64,000 nucleotides of DNA from an uncultured Akkermansia sp. (GCA_947589295.1 CANQBZ010000002.1:59981-123980); one strand, 5' to 3'. Counted from the first letter of the stretch, positions 26,733 to 35,486 are shown. Notes: generated by a model from the letters alone, not told the origin. Numbers and translations are program-made.

Positions 26733-27433
26733 ACCGGCTTCATTGTAGCCGCAACCATCAATGTGGCGAGCCGCGAAAACTCTGCCATGTAAAGCGCCGG
26801 TTGCAGGAGAGAATCATGCCGAGCCTCTGAGAGACGACGTAGCACACCCGCTAGCAGGGGAGCTTTCTCGCTCTGCATGTCCAAGAGAGGCAGAAGCTCA
26901 CGAGCAGCGCTGTTCAAGTATTGGCGCGAGGCAACCGAGCTGCGCGTACCAGCCAATGCCGGGTTCGCCAACTGAAAATGGTGATCATGATAGTACAAGT
27001 CTTCCAGGTGAAAGTGAGCAGATGCCACATGCTCAGCATCCAGACGCAAGCATAGGTGGCAGAGCAGAATCATGAGCTCATCCATATCCTGGGCAGAAAG
27101 AAATTGACCATCGCTCTGCACCATATCCAGTGGCTCACCCTCCGGACTCTCTTTGGCCACCACCCACGTGCCCTCAGCTTCCATGACCTCCAACACGCGT
27201 ATAAGATGCTCCCCCTGAAACTCGGACTGCACCCTGGCCGTGTCCAAAAACAGCTGAACCTTGCGCGGAACGCTTGCTGCGCCTTTGCGCAACACCTCAA
27301 CCATGACCTCTCGCCGCAGCTCACGCTGCGCACCGCGGTACAGTATTGTGTCGCGCGTCTCACGCAGCACAGAGGTGAGCATGTACTGCTCTCCCACGAG
27401 CATCGGCAAATCCCATAAATCCGTCTTATCCAT
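26729..27433 (-). CDS. Protein-kinase-like protein lacking catalytic residues (putative pseudokinase)
   Basis: 234 aa from the ATG at 27433 (MDKTDLWDLP); the longer frame overlaps the upstream gene. I read a degenerate Ser/Thr kinase layout: YMLTSVLRETRDTILYRGAQ like the Gly-rich N-lobe, RREVMVEVLRK where kinases have VAVKVL (Lys replaced by Glu), GEHLIRVLEVMEAEGTWVVA like strands 4-5, PEGEPLDMV like the hinge, and SAHFHLEDLYYHDHHFQLAN where HxDxKPxN should be. HRD and DFG are absent. The similarity is my own pattern reading. It sits 4 bp after the secreted GH29-remnant gene, apparently in one operon. Confidence 0.55.
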   Translation of the reverse strand: MDKTDLWDLPMLVGEQYMLTSVLRETRDTILYRGAQRELRREVMVEVLRKGAASVPRKVQLFLDTARVQSEFQGEHLIRVLEVMEAEGTWVVAKESPEGEPLDMVQSDGQFLSAQDMDELMILLCHLCLRLDAEHVASAHFHLEDLYYHDHHFQLANPALAGTRSSVASRQYLNSAARELLPLLDMQSEKAPLLAGVLRRLSEARHDSLLQPALYMAEFSRLATLMVAATMKPV

Positions 27434-27437
27434 GCGG

Positions 27438-28325
27438 TTATTGCGCGTTGATGAGTTTGATGACCGGCATGCCCTCCACCGCCTGATCCCACACCGCTGT
27501 CGGAATGGTAAACTGCATGAAGGCGCGCGGTTCGTCCTCACCCGGTTCTTCAACGCGTTTCACACGCACTTGCTGCTCCGGTTGTCCCAGCACCACCGGC
27601 ACAACCGTATCGATGAGATGAGCCGGAATTTTGAGCAACACATCCTCATTCGGGTGCATGACGGGCGGGAGCAGGTATGTATTTTCGTTGGGACCGACCG
27701 TGGCAGTCCATCCCTCCGGCAGTTCCAAATCAACGGTCTGCACCCGACACACCGACTCTCCATTCACGCTCATCCACCCGCCCAGACGCCGCAACACCTG
27801 CAGGCTCTTCTCTTGTGCCTTTCCCTGTGCATCCACTGGCAAATCGAGAGCCACGGCTCGCTTTCCACGCGCTATGGCAGACTGCAACTGCATGACCGCC
27901 TGTTGGGCAGTCGGCAACTCTCCGGAGGCGCCAAGATCAATGTGTTCAACATCTGCGCTATCACCTGCAACCACCATCTGAGCCTTCATCGCCTCCTTTT
28001 GCAAATCCTCAGCCACAGATTGGTCTTCCACCGCACCAAGGATGCGTACAGCACTGCAACCAGTTTCCTTGGCCAAGAGGACAATGCTATTGACGAACTC
28101 GGGACTGATGGTGCTCTTGTTGCCCTGTGCATCGTTGGCAATGCACGCCACCAAACGCAACCCATCGCATTCGTTGGCGATCTGTTCAATTTCAGCAGAA
28201 TCAGCAGCAGTCAGCCCACCGACTACACCACTGCCGCCCGCCCCACAGTTTTTTCCTTGTGAATTCACATCTGCTGCCATGACGACAGGAACAAGCATTG
28301 CAAGAATGGAGAGCGGCATCCTCAT
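27438..28325 (-). CDS. Secreted protein with a fucosidase (GH29)-like segment but no catalytic barrel
   Basis: 295 aa. Signal peptide MRMPLSILAMLVPVVMAADV. Residues of about 20-130 are not recognised. Residues of about 145-200 (RGKRAVALDLPVDAQGKAQE, then LQVLRRLGGWMSVNGESV) resemble the stretch that closes the TIM barrel in GH29 alpha-L-fucosidases (GGNLLLNVGPxxDG...LxxIGxWLxVNGEAIY), and what follows looks like their C-terminal beta-domain. The barrel with nucleophile and acid/base is missing, so enzyme activity is not expected. A carbohydrate-binding or relic role is inference. Confidence 0.55.
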   Translation of the reverse strand: MRMPLSILAMLVPVVMAADVNSQGKNCGAGGSGVVGGLTAADSAEIEQIANECDGLRLVACIANDAQGNKSTISPEFVNSIVLLAKETGCSAVRILGAVEDQSVAEDLQKEAMKAQMVVAGDSADVEHIDLGASGELPTAQQAVMQLQSAIARGKRAVALDLPVDAQGKAQEKSLQVLRRLGGWMSVNGESVCRVQTVDLELPEGWTATVGPNENTYLLPPVMHPNEDVLLKIPAHLIDTVVPVVLGQPEQQVRVKRVEEPGEDEPRAFMQFTIPTAVWDQAVEGMPVIKLINAQ

Positions 28326-28334
28326 CTTATCAAA

Positions 28335-28363
28335 ATGCTAGCAAAGCGAATCCACGCTGTCAA
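28335..28363 (-). promoter_or_regulatory. Promoter of the GH29-remnant/pseudokinase operon
   Basis: TTGACA (28363-28358), a 17-bp spacer, TAGCAT (28340-28335), and 9 nt to the ATG at 28325. Confidence 0.6.
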
Positions 28364-28381
28364 TCTGAAAAAATTGACTAT

Positions 28382-29749
28382 TCAACGCAGAAAAAAACGC
28401 AGCACGCGCTCCCTCCACACAGTGATAGGCGCGTAGCGAAATGGCAAATCGAGGAAAGTAGATCGGCGCAGGACTCCTTTAGCGTGAGAGAAAGTATTGA
28501 AGCCGGTGATGCCGTGATAGGCACCCATACCGCTCTGTCCAACTCCTCCGAACGGGAGATTGGGCACAGCCAAGTGCATGATGGTGTCGTTGACGCAAAC
28601 ACCGCCGGAGGAGATGGAAGTGAGCAGGCGCCGCTCTGTGCGGCGGTCCGAAGTGAAAATGTAGCACGCCAGCGGCTTGGGATGCGCCTGCACAAATTGC
28701 TCCGCCTCGCCCAGTGAATCAAAAGGAATCATCGGCAAAATCGGGCCGAAAATTTCTTCCTGCATGCAGGGAGCGGATGCGGGGTCCAACTCATCCAACA
28801 GTGTTGGCTCGATGCGCAGGACCTCGGCCTTAACCTCACCTCCAAAGCAAATGCGTGCGCCCTGCAGCAAGCTCGCCAAACGCTGAAAATGGCGCTCATT
28901 CACAATATGCGGATAGTTGGGATTATCTACGGGGCGTCCGCCAAGCATCATGCGGATGGCTGCGGCATATTCATCCACAAACTGCTCCTTGATACTGCGA
29001 TGAATGAGCAGGTAGTCCGGCGCCACACAGGTTTGCCCCGCATTGAGGGTTTTACCAAATGCGATACGCCGCGCCGCCAGGGGAATGTTGGCGGTAGAAT
29101 CCACGATACATGGGCTTTTTCCGCCCAATTCCAGGGTGACAGGCACAAGATTCGCGGCGGCAGCCTGCATCACCCGCTTGCCTACGCTGGGGCTGCCGGT
29201 GAAAAAAATCGTATCAAAAGGAAGTGAGAGCAACTCTGATGCAGCATCCGTACCGCCACCAACCACAGTCACATACTCCGTCGGAAAAATGGAGGAAAGC
29301 AGTTCAACAAGCGCGCGGGCAGTGTGGGGAGCGTTTCTGGAAAAACGCAGGACGCAGCAGTTGCCGGCCGCCAAGGCGAAAATGAGCGGATCTATGCTCA
29401 ATAGCACAGGGTAATTCCACGGGCTAATGATAAGTGCCACGCCGTACGGCTCCGGCATCACAGACGCAGCCGCCGGAAACTGCGCCAGAGGGACGCTCAC
29501 TCGCTTGGGGGCGGCCCACTTGTGCAAGTGCCGCAGAGCCTCACGCACAGAGGAAAGGCACAAGCCAATCTCGCACATGTAAGACTCTGCAGGTGATTTG
29601 CCTAAGTCGGCGTGCAGGGCGTCGGCCAGTCGATTTTCGTTTTTTCGCAAGGCCGCTTGCAAACGCAAAAGCGCGTCCCGGCGAAAGGAAAGCGCTCGCG
29701 TTGCTCCGCTCCTAAAAAATTGTCGTTGTTTTTCGAGTATAGTCTGCAT
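28382..29749 (-). CDS. Aldehyde dehydrogenase (class 3/coniferyl aldehyde type)
   Basis: 455 aa. Catalytic Cys in NAGQTCVAPDY (about residue 243), catalytic Glu in LELGGKSPC (about 209), and NAD(P) motif FTGSPSVGKRVMQAA. Short length and the hydrophobic C-terminus (APITVWRERVLRFFLR) fit class 3 aldehyde dehydrogenases that oxidise fatty or aromatic aldehydes. The cofactor-site Lys of the usual KPSE is Arg (LRFSRNAP), which may weaken NADP use. It lies 21 bp downstream of an alcohol dehydrogenase gene, so the two may oxidise an alcohol to an acid in sequence. Confidence 0.9.
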   Translation of the reverse strand: MQTILEKQRQFFRSGATRALSFRRDALLRLQAALRKNENRLADALHADLGKSPAESYMCEIGLCLSSVREALRHLHKWAAPKRVSVPLAQFPAAASVMPEPYGVALIISPWNYPVLLSIDPLIFALAAGNCCVLRFSRNAPHTARALVELLSSIFPTEYVTVVGGGTDAASELLSLPFDTIFFTGSPSVGKRVMQAAAANLVPVTLELGGKSPCIVDSTANIPLAARRIAFGKTLNAGQTCVAPDYLLIHRSIKEQFVDEYAAAIRMMLGGRPVDNPNYPHIVNERHFQRLASLLQGARICFGGEVKAEVLRIEPTLLDELDPASAPCMQEEIFGPILPMIPFDSLGEAEQFVQAHPKPLACYIFTSDRRTERRLLTSISSGGVCVNDTIMHLAVPNLPFGGVGQSGMGAYHGITGFNTFSHAKGVLRRSTFLDLPFRYAPITVWRERVLRFFLR

Positions 29750-29770
29750 AGCTTGTAGGCAGGTATGATT

Positions 29771-30955
29771 TCAGAGTGCGCCGTGCAGCAAGTCGGCCAC
29801 CTGCTGAGCCAACATGGGACGCGGGTTCACAATAAGCGCGCCATCATTCAGCGCGGTCTCGGCAATGCGCGGAATCTGCTGCTCGTTCACTCCGACTTCC
29901 GAAAGACGCAGAGGAATGCCGGCTTTTGCATGGAGCAGCGCGAGCAAATCTTCCACCGCCTGAACCATGGCTTTTCCTCGCTCTGCAGGAGGCGTAGCTG
30001 CCGCCGGTTCCCAGCCAACCATCTCTGGCAGCAGCTGTGCGTAACCCTCGGCAGCGGCAGGCAAATTATAGCGCAACACGTGCGGCAGCAAAATGCCCAT
30101 GGCCTCCGCATGCGCCACATGGCATACTCCCCCCAACGCGTGGCCGATAGCATGCACCGCCCCCACCATGGAGTTAGAAAAGGCGATACCTGCCATTGTA
30201 GCTGCCATCGCCATGCACAATCGCGCATCGGCATTTGACCCATGCTGCACCGCCTCAATCACGTTTGCGCAAATGAGCCGGATTGCCGCACTGCAATACG
30301 CGGAGCTCAGTGGATTGCTCTGCAAGCAGGTTGCCGCCTCGATGGCATGGCAGAGAGCATCAATGCCGGTAGAAGCCGTAGCGCGCGCCGGCAAGCGCAG
30401 AGTCATGCGAGCATCGAGGACGGCGACGTCAGGCTCTACGAATGGGGAGAGAAATTCCATTTTCACCCCCTGTTGCTCGTTGCGAATGACAGCCACCCCG
30501 GTGCACTCCGAACCTGTGCCGGCAGTCGTAGGCACCACGATGAAGGGGATATGCCGACCACAGTGCAGATTTTCGATGCCTCCGATGGAAAGAATATCGT
30601 CTGACTCTTGAGAGAGGACCAAGCGAGCGCCCTTGGCGGAATCAATAACTGAGCCGCCGCCCACGGCCACAATGCTGTCGCACCCGGACTCACGGTAGAC
30701 CATGGCTATACGATTGACCGCGCCCAGCGAGGAATCCACCGGTATATCTGTGTAAACCGCTGCCGGAGCACAACCTTCTGCCACCATGATATCCTGCACC
30801 GCTGACACGATCCCCAAGCGCAGCAGCAGCGCATCTGTGAGCAACAGCGGATGTTCAGCCTTTAGGTGGCGCAGCTCATCAGGTATGCGATCCAAGGCGT
30901 TCTGGCCGCACAGCAACTTGACTGCGTTTTGGAATTCAAAATAAGCAGGTGTCAT
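29771..30955 (-). CDS. Iron-type alcohol dehydrogenase
   Basis: 394 aa. NAD-binding GGGSVIDSAKG (about residue 98), PTTAGTGSE (about 142), and the metal site GIDALCHAIEA plus GAVHAIGHALGGVCHVAHAEA (Asp and three His) mark the group III (Fe-dependent) alcohol dehydrogenases. It interconverts an alcohol and an aldehyde with NAD; the substrate is not readable. The start codon shares one base with the stop of the SCP2-like gene, and the aldehyde dehydrogenase follows, so Sua5, SCP2-like, ADH and ALDH form one leftward run. Confidence 0.9.
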   Translation of the reverse strand: MTPAYFEFQNAVKLLCGQNALDRIPDELRHLKAEHPLLLTDALLLRLGIVSAVQDIMVAEGCAPAAVYTDIPVDSSLGAVNRIAMVYRESGCDSIVAVGGGSVIDSAKGARLVLSQESDDILSIGGIENLHCGRHIPFIVVPTTAGTGSECTGVAVIRNEQQGVKMEFLSPFVEPDVAVLDARMTLRLPARATASTGIDALCHAIEAATCLQSNPLSSAYCSAAIRLICANVIEAVQHGSNADARLCMAMAATMAGIAFSNSMVGAVHAIGHALGGVCHVAHAEAMGILLPHVLRYNLPAAAEGYAQLLPEMVGWEPAAATPPAERGKAMVQAVEDLLALLHAKAGIPLRLSEVGVNEQQIPRIAETALNDGALIVNPRPMLAQQVADLLHGAL

Positions 30956-31449
30956 CAGTAGGCAGATTTGAGAAATCCATAAAAGATGCGAGCATAAATA
31001 CGCAGCGGGCTCACCGCAGGCCCAGGCTGCTCCGGCAAGATGCAGCGCGTGACGATGGACGGGAAAAGGTGGACTTCCGCCCGATTAACGAGGCGCGCCA
31101 GACGCATCACATCAGCGATATCACCAGACAGTGTAAAGGCGTGCTGTGCGTACGCATGCGCCAGGCCGATCTGGCCGGTGAAGAGGCGGAAGGCTATGGC
31201 AAGCGCTTTGAAACGCAGGGTGTTTTTCACCGGGTGCGACGTGTCCGAAATGCGCGACAATCTCTCCCCATCCCATCGCACAAGAAGTGAAGGTCCACAA
31301 TACCCGGCATAAATGGCATACGATATGCCGACAGGCAAGCGGCGCAACTCCTCCGCAACTGCAGGGTCCAGTTCCTGCAACTCCACGAGAGCTGCATGCA
31401 CCAAACGCAGTGCGGCAGCTATGAGCACAGCTTGCAATCGACGCTTCAT
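30955..31449 (-). CDS. SCP2-like (sterol-carrier fold) protein
   Basis: 164 aa. The middle (DTSHPVKNTLRFKALAIAFR, LFTGQIGLAHAYAQHAFTLS, GDIADVMRLARLVNRAEVHL) resembles the SCP2 lipid-binding domain, with its typical G-D-I run and a final LFP. The N-terminus (RRLQAVLIAAALRLVHAAL) is an amphipathic or membrane-associated helix. Such proteins bind lipids or fatty acyl groups. It overlaps sua5 by ATGA and the alcohol dehydrogenase by one base. The family call rests on weak motifs. Confidence 0.55.
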   Translation of the reverse strand: MKRRLQAVLIAAALRLVHAALVELQELDPAVAEELRRLPVGISYAIYAGYCGPSLLVRWDGERLSRISDTSHPVKNTLRFKALAIAFRLFTGQIGLAHAYAQHAFTLSGDIADVMRLARLVNRAEVHLFPSIVTRCILPEQPGPAVSPLRIYARIFYGFLKSAY

Positions 31450-32504
31450 TTTGCCCGGGTTGGGGGAGGACTGCCTGTCGGACGGTCAGCAGAGGCGCGG
31501 CGCAGACGATCCATCATAGCGCACCCGAGACCGACCTCTGGCAAGGCCTCTGCTACAATGCAGTCCACATCTTCCCGCGCATCCATCGCACGCATCACGG
31601 CGAAGAGACGCACGGCGGCCTCTGCGAGCCTTGAACTGCCGGGGGAAAGCGCCATCACTTGCGTCCACCCGCCCCGCATAGCTAGCGGGGAGTCGCCCTG
31701 GTAGGTGATAAGGCCGTAGCGGACGCCCGGTTGAGGAGAGAAGTCCGCACTCGGAGAGGAGAGGATGACGGGTTTTGCAGGCGCATAGTGAGAACTTAGT
31801 TGTCCGGGCGCCGAGGGAGACGCACCGGAACGAGCTGGTTTGAGTATACGACAGACCCCGCGCAGTTTTTCGCGGGTAATTGGTCCCTCGCGCAGCAAAC
31901 GTACGGCTGGTTTGGATTTTTCATCCAAACAAGGTTGCAGAATAGTGCTCTCCAACCCTTCGGAGCAAGCGCCGGCATCCACCACAAGCGGAATTCGCCC
32001 TCCGAGTTCCTCCAGCACGGCGGCGGCAGATGTGGGAGAGATACGACCAAAACGATTTGCACTAGGGGCAGCAATCGGGTGTCCCAGCGCACGCGCCACG
32101 CCGCGCATCACCTCGTGCTGAGGCACTCGGCATGCCACGGTGGGCAGTCCGCTCGTCACGATGTCCGGAACACAGACCTTGCGCGGCAGCACCAATGTCA
32201 TTGGACCAGGCCAAAAAAGCTCGGCCAGTTTGTTCACCAACCCGCGCAGTTGCACAGGCACATCCGCTATACTGTGAATGGCTGACGACTCCGGCAGGTG
32301 GCAGATGAGCGGATCGAAGTGAGGCCTCTCCTTCGCCTCAAAAACACGCGCCACAGCCGACTCACAAAACGCATCCGCCGCCAGTCCATATACCGTCTCC
32401 GTGGGCAAGGCTGCGATCTGACCACTTGCCAGCAATTCCGCGACCTCCCGGTACACCGGGCGAGGATTGGTGGTCATATCTATGCGAATTACACGCGTCT
32501 GCAT
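31446..32504 (-). CDS. sua5: Threonylcarbamoyl-AMP synthase (Sua5, two-domain)
   Basis: 352 aa from the ATG at 32504 (MQTRVIRIDM), 9 nt from a consensus promoter; longer upstream frames run through that promoter. The YrdC domain (residues 15-205) shows LPTETVYGLAADAF, KERPHFDPLICHL, WPGPMTLVLP and HPIAAPSANRFGRISPTSAA. A linker with SAPGQLSSHYAPAKPV leads to the Sua5 C-terminal domain (about 230-340). It makes threonylcarbamoyl-AMP from Thr, bicarbonate and ATP for t6A in tRNA. TrmO in this window methylates the product nucleoside. Confidence 0.92.
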   Translation of the reverse strand: MQTRVIRIDMTTNPRPVYREVAELLASGQIAALPTETVYGLAADAFCESAVARVFEAKERPHFDPLICHLPESSAIHSIADVPVQLRGLVNKLAELFWPGPMTLVLPRKVCVPDIVTSGLPTVACRVPQHEVMRGVARALGHPIAAPSANRFGRISPTSAAAVLEELGGRIPLVVDAGACSEGLESTILQPCLDEKSKPAVRLLREGPITREKLRGVCRILKPARSGASPSAPGQLSSHYAPAKPVILSSPSADFSPQPGVRYGLITYQGDSPLAMRGGWTQVMALSPGSSRLAEAAVRLFAVMRAMDAREDVDCIVAEALPEVGLGCAMMDRLRRASADRPTGSPPPTRAK

Positions 32505-32513
32505 CTGCGCGGA

Positions 32514-32542
32514 ATCATACACGCGAGCCGAGCACATGTCAA
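32514..32542 (-). promoter_or_regulatory. sua5 promoter
   Basis: TTGACA (32542-32537), a 17-bp spacer, TATGAT (32519-32514), 9 nt to the ATG. It is back to back with the rplI promoter; the two -35 boxes are 20 bp apart. Confidence 0.7.
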
Positions 32543-32562
32543 GAAGTGTGCAAAATACGGAC

Positions 32563-32591
32563 TTGACAATAGGGCGTAAATGGTGTATTGG
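32563..32591 (+). promoter_or_regulatory. rplI promoter
   Basis: TTGACA (32563-32568), a 17-bp spacer, TATTGG (32586-32591). Unlike most promoters here it leaves a leader of about 20 nt before the ATG. Confidence 0.6.
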
Positions 32592-32619
32592 GAGCCCACC
32601 AAACCCGAAAGATTGAGTT

Positions 32620-33105
32620 ATGGCACACACGAAAGTAATCCTCGCAACGAAGATAGAAGGTCTGGGCTGTGAAGCCGACCTTGTGACGGTGAGAGCCGGA
32701 TACGCGCGCAATTACCTGATCCCGCAGGGACTTGCCTTTGAGGCAACCCAAGCCAACAAGCGCTTTATTAACATGCTCAAAACGAAGCGAGCAGAGCGTG
32801 AAGCGGCTGAGCTTGCCAACTTCAAGGATGTGGCTGCGAAGATTGCCGGCATCAAGCTTGAGCTCAAATTGGAGGCCGGTGAAAAAGGCAAGGTATTCGG
32901 GGCCATCACCAACCAACAGATTGCAGAAGCTTTGGCCGAGAAGGGAGTTGAGATTGATCGCCGTACGCTGGAACTCGAAAAACCGCTGCGCAAAGGCGGA
33001 GATTATGAGATACCTGCAAAGCTGCACCCCGAGGTGACCGCCATCGTACGCGTGCATGTTGAGGTGGTGGGTGAGGCCCCTGCCGATCAAGCTGCGGAAG
33101 CATAA
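32620..33105 (+). CDS. rplI: Ribosomal protein bL9
   Basis: 161 aa. The N-terminal domain VILATKIEGLGCEADLVTVR with GYARNYLIPQGLAFEAT is the L9 signature; a long connecting helix and a C-terminal domain (GKVFGAITNQQIAEAL) follow. Part of the large ribosomal subunit. It is transcribed alone, with its own promoter and a strong terminator, not next to rpsF/rpsR as in many bacteria. The C-terminus has a short Ala-rich tail (PADQAAEA). Confidence 0.97.
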   Translation: MAHTKVILATKIEGLGCEADLVTVRAGYARNYLIPQGLAFEATQANKRFINMLKTKRAEREAAELANFKDVAAKIAGIKLELKLEAGEKGKVFGAITNQQIAEALAEKGVEIDRRTLELEKPLRKGGDYEIPAKLHPEVTAIVRVHVEVVGEAPADQAAEA

Positions 33106-33148
33106 ACGGACGCTGCCAAATAAAGAAGATCTTCCCCTTTTGACCACG

Positions 33149-33181
33149 GCGCGCATGCCTTTCGGCATGCGCGCCTTTTTT
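33149..33181 (+). terminator. Rho-independent terminator of rplI
   Basis: GGCGCGCATGCC, loop TTTC-like, GGCATGCGCGCC, then six T. A 12-bp GC-rich stem with a T-run is a textbook intrinsic terminator. Confidence 0.93.
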
Positions 33182-33193
33182 GTGGGGATCTCG

Positions 33194-33673
33194 TCAGCTT
33201 TCTTCAGGCGGCAGGATAAAACTCAGGCGGTCTACTCCGTGTTCCATGACCTCGTTCCAAATCGCCTGTTCAAGAGCATGTGTACGCATCTGCCTCTCGT
33301 CGTCAGACAGTTCATCATATTTATCCACACCAAGTGAACGCAGAAGCGATTGATCAGCGAGCCGCGTCACAAGTTCATCCCAAAAAAAGGTCTCACGAAG
33401 CTCATCCATGACCGATGAGAAAAAACACGTGTCAGCGTATTTCTCATTAAAAAAGGGAAATCGCAAATCCGGGTGCATCGTCATGAGCTTGGCAAGCTTC
33501 GGCACTTCATTTGCTTTCTCAAAGATTCGACGTCCCAGCAACTCCCACGCATTGGCATGCACGTCTTCTACCTCATTTTTTACCATGCTCAGCCCCATCA
33601 GGCAGAAACCTGCCATTTCAGCCAGCACCTGCATCTCATGCTCCGAAAACTCCATTCTCTTATTCTTCTTCAT
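33194..33673 (-). CDS. Conserved hypothetical protein
   Basis: 159 aa from the ATG at 33673 (MKKNKRMEFSEHEMQ), just after the SufT-like gene (8-bp gap). I do not recognise the family. It is acidic, almost wholly helical by composition and has no signal peptide or membrane segment. Motifs of note are MAGFCLMGLSMVKNEVEDVH and LDERQ-like charged helices near the end. Co-transcription with sufT suggests a link to Fe-S assembly, but that is position only. Confidence 0.65.
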   Translation of the reverse strand: MKKNKRMEFSEHEMQVLAEMAGFCLMGLSMVKNEVEDVHANAWELLGRRIFEKANEVPKLAKLMTMHPDLRFPFFNEKYADTCFFSSVMDELRETFFWDELVTRLADQSLLRSLGVDKYDELSDDERQMRTHALEQAIWNEVMEHGVDRLSFILPPEES

Positions 33674-33681
33674 GGGCGTGT

Positions 33682-34221
33682 TCACAGCATACCAAGTTGC
33701 ATTCGGGCCTCCTCCGTCATCATATCTTGGTTCCATGGAGGGTCCCACACAAACTCAATGTTCACCTCGCTCACTCCCTCAAGAGAAGCTATGCCAGCCT
33801 CCGCCTCGGCCATCAAATGCGGCCCCATCCCACAGCCAGGAGCAGTCAACGTCATGCGCACATTCACACAACAGTTTCCGTCTTTCTGTTCAATGAGCTC
33901 TACACTATAGACGAGCCCCAAGTTCACGATATCGACCGGGATTTCCGGATCATAAATAGAAGCGAGTACATCCCAGACCCTTTGCTCCAGAGTGCGGGGT
34001 TCCTGCTCCTCCTGAGAAACCTGTTGAGGTTTACAAACTCCGGCATGCTCTGCCTCAGCGCGCGTAATACGCACCATTCCTATGTCCGTGGCAGCCGTTA
34101 TTGAATTGCCAAGCATCTGCGTAATGTAAATACGCGAACCTGGCGGTAACACGACAGCATTGCCGACCGGTATTTGCACCGCTGCCAACTCGGCCTCAGT
34201 CACGATCTCTTCATTCAGCAT
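33682..34221 (-). CDS. sufT: SufT-like Fe-S cluster assembly protein (MIP18/DUF59 family)
   Basis: 179 aa from the ATG at 34221 (MLNEEIV), which has GAGGAG upstream; ATG 34233 is the alternative. An N-terminal domain of about 85 residues (VVLPPGSRIYITQMLGNSIT) precedes the DUF59 domain: LASIYDPEIPVDIVNLGLVY, then MTLTAPGCGMG (the conserved Cys region) and VWDPPWNQDMMTEEAR. This two-part architecture is that of SufT, which helps mature Fe-S proteins. The ferredoxin and IlvD encoded elsewhere in the window are Fe-S clients in principle. Confidence 0.85.
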   Translation of the reverse strand: MLNEEIVTEAELAAVQIPVGNAVVLPPGSRIYITQMLGNSITAATDIGMVRITRAEAEHAGVCKPQQVSQEEQEPRTLEQRVWDVLASIYDPEIPVDIVNLGLVYSVELIEQKDGNCCVNVRMTLTAPGCGMGPHLMAEAEAGIASLEGVSEVNIEFVWDPPWNQDMMTEEARMQLGML

Positions 34222-34323
34222 CCCGCTCCTCATTATCCCCAATTTTAAGCCATACGCAAGGATTATCTCGCAAACGTACATACTAAAAAATTGCCCACTT
34301 CAGCCCTAATTCAGAATTGACAC

Positions 34324-34352
34324 TTGCGCCGCCGCTCTTTCGCGCGTAAAAT
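34324..34352 (+). promoter_or_regulatory. aroB promoter
   Basis: TTGCGC (34324-34329), a 17-bp spacer, TAAAAT (34347-34352), then 6 nt to the ATG: a leaderless layout. A TTGACA eight bp further upstream is too far from the -10 to pair with it. Confidence 0.55.
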
Positions 34353-34358
34353 GTCTGC

Positions 34359-35486
34359 ATGCCGACAGTCAGCTTAGCCCTCGGGACTCATTCGTACGAT
34401 GTGCACGTGAGCAACGGTGCACTTGATTCCGCCGGATTTTTTTCTACACGCGCCCGCTTGGGTGGCAGAGCAGCTCTCATTACCGATACAAATGTTTACC
34501 CGCAATACGGTGAACGAGTGAAGCGCAGTCTTGAAGATGCAGACTACGCTGTGAGTGTACACGTGGTAGATGCAGGCGAGAAAAGCAAGAGTCTGAATGT
34601 TATGAACCAAGTTGTTGAAGAGATGGTGAGCGCGGGACACGATCGAACCAGCTTTGTGGTGGCACTGGGTGGTGGTGTGGTAGGGGATCTGGCTGGATTT
34701 ATTGCCTCCGTTTACTACCGCGGCATCCCGTACGTGCAAATCCCCACCTCGGTCATGGCCCAAGTGGATAGCTCTGTGGGTGGAAAGACGGCCCTGAATT
34801 TGCCCAGCGGCAAAAATCTCATCGGCTCATTCCACCAACCGCGCTTTGTCGTGGCGGATCCTACGGCGCTGCTCAGTCTTCCAGAGCGCGTGCTTCGCGA
34901 AGGCATGGCAGAGATGGTGAAACATGCTGCCATTCGGCGTCCGAAAATGCTCGTCATTCTCCGTCAGTTGGCAGACGAGCTTCCCATCGGTTTTTCGCTC
35001 TCCAACATTGAGCGCTTGCCATCTCTCATTGCAGAAAATATAGAGATCAAGGCACGCATTGTAGAGAAAGATGAGCGCGAGACAACAGGTACACGCGCTT
35101 TCCTTAATTTTGGCCACACGCTGGGCCACGGTATAGAAGCAAGCGTATCCTATGGTGATTTGCTGCACGGAGAGGTGGTAAGTCTGGGGATACGCGCGGC
35201 TCTCTACCTGTCACGCAAGCTCATTGGCTTGCCGGTTCATGATGAAGCTGAGGTTTTACAAACGCTGTCGTCCCTGAAGCTCCCGCTGCAACTCCCACGC
35301 AAAGTGGATCCGGGAACTGTGCTTGCACACGCCATGACGGATAAGAAGTTCCGCGGTGGCAAGATACGCTTTGTGCTGCTCAAGCGCTTGGGTGAACCGG
35401 TGCTTTCGGATGCTGTGACAATTGATGACTTAAAGGAGGCTTTATCCGTACTAGGGACAGCTCCCCGCATACGCAAATTGCACTAA
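34359..35486 (+). CDS. aroB: 3-dehydroquinate synthase
   Basis: 375 aa, usual length. NAD-binding VALGGGVVGDLAGFIAS, PTSVMAQVDSSVGGKTALN, the metal-ligand Glu in GMAEMVKHA, and His ligands in NFGHTLGHGIEA and LLHGEVVSLG. It converts DAHP to 3-dehydroquinate, the second step of the shikimate pathway to aromatic amino acids, with NAD and Zn or Co. The start lies right at its promoter. The next gene follows at 40 bp. Confidence 0.96.
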   Translation: MPTVSLALGTHSYDVHVSNGALDSAGFFSTRARLGGRAALITDTNVYPQYGERVKRSLEDADYAVSVHVVDAGEKSKSLNVMNQVVEEMVSAGHDRTSFVVALGGGVVGDLAGFIASVYYRGIPYVQIPTSVMAQVDSSVGGKTALNLPSGKNLIGSFHQPRFVVADPTALLSLPERVLREGMAEMVKHAAIRRPKMLVILRQLADELPIGFSLSNIERLPSLIAENIEIKARIVEKDERETTGTRAFLNFGHTLGHGIEASVSYGDLLHGEVVSLGIRAALYLSRKLIGLPVHDEAEVLQTLSSLKLPLQLPRKVDPGTVLAHAMTDKKFRGGKIRFVLLKRLGEPVLSDAVTIDDLKEALSVLGTAPRIRKLH

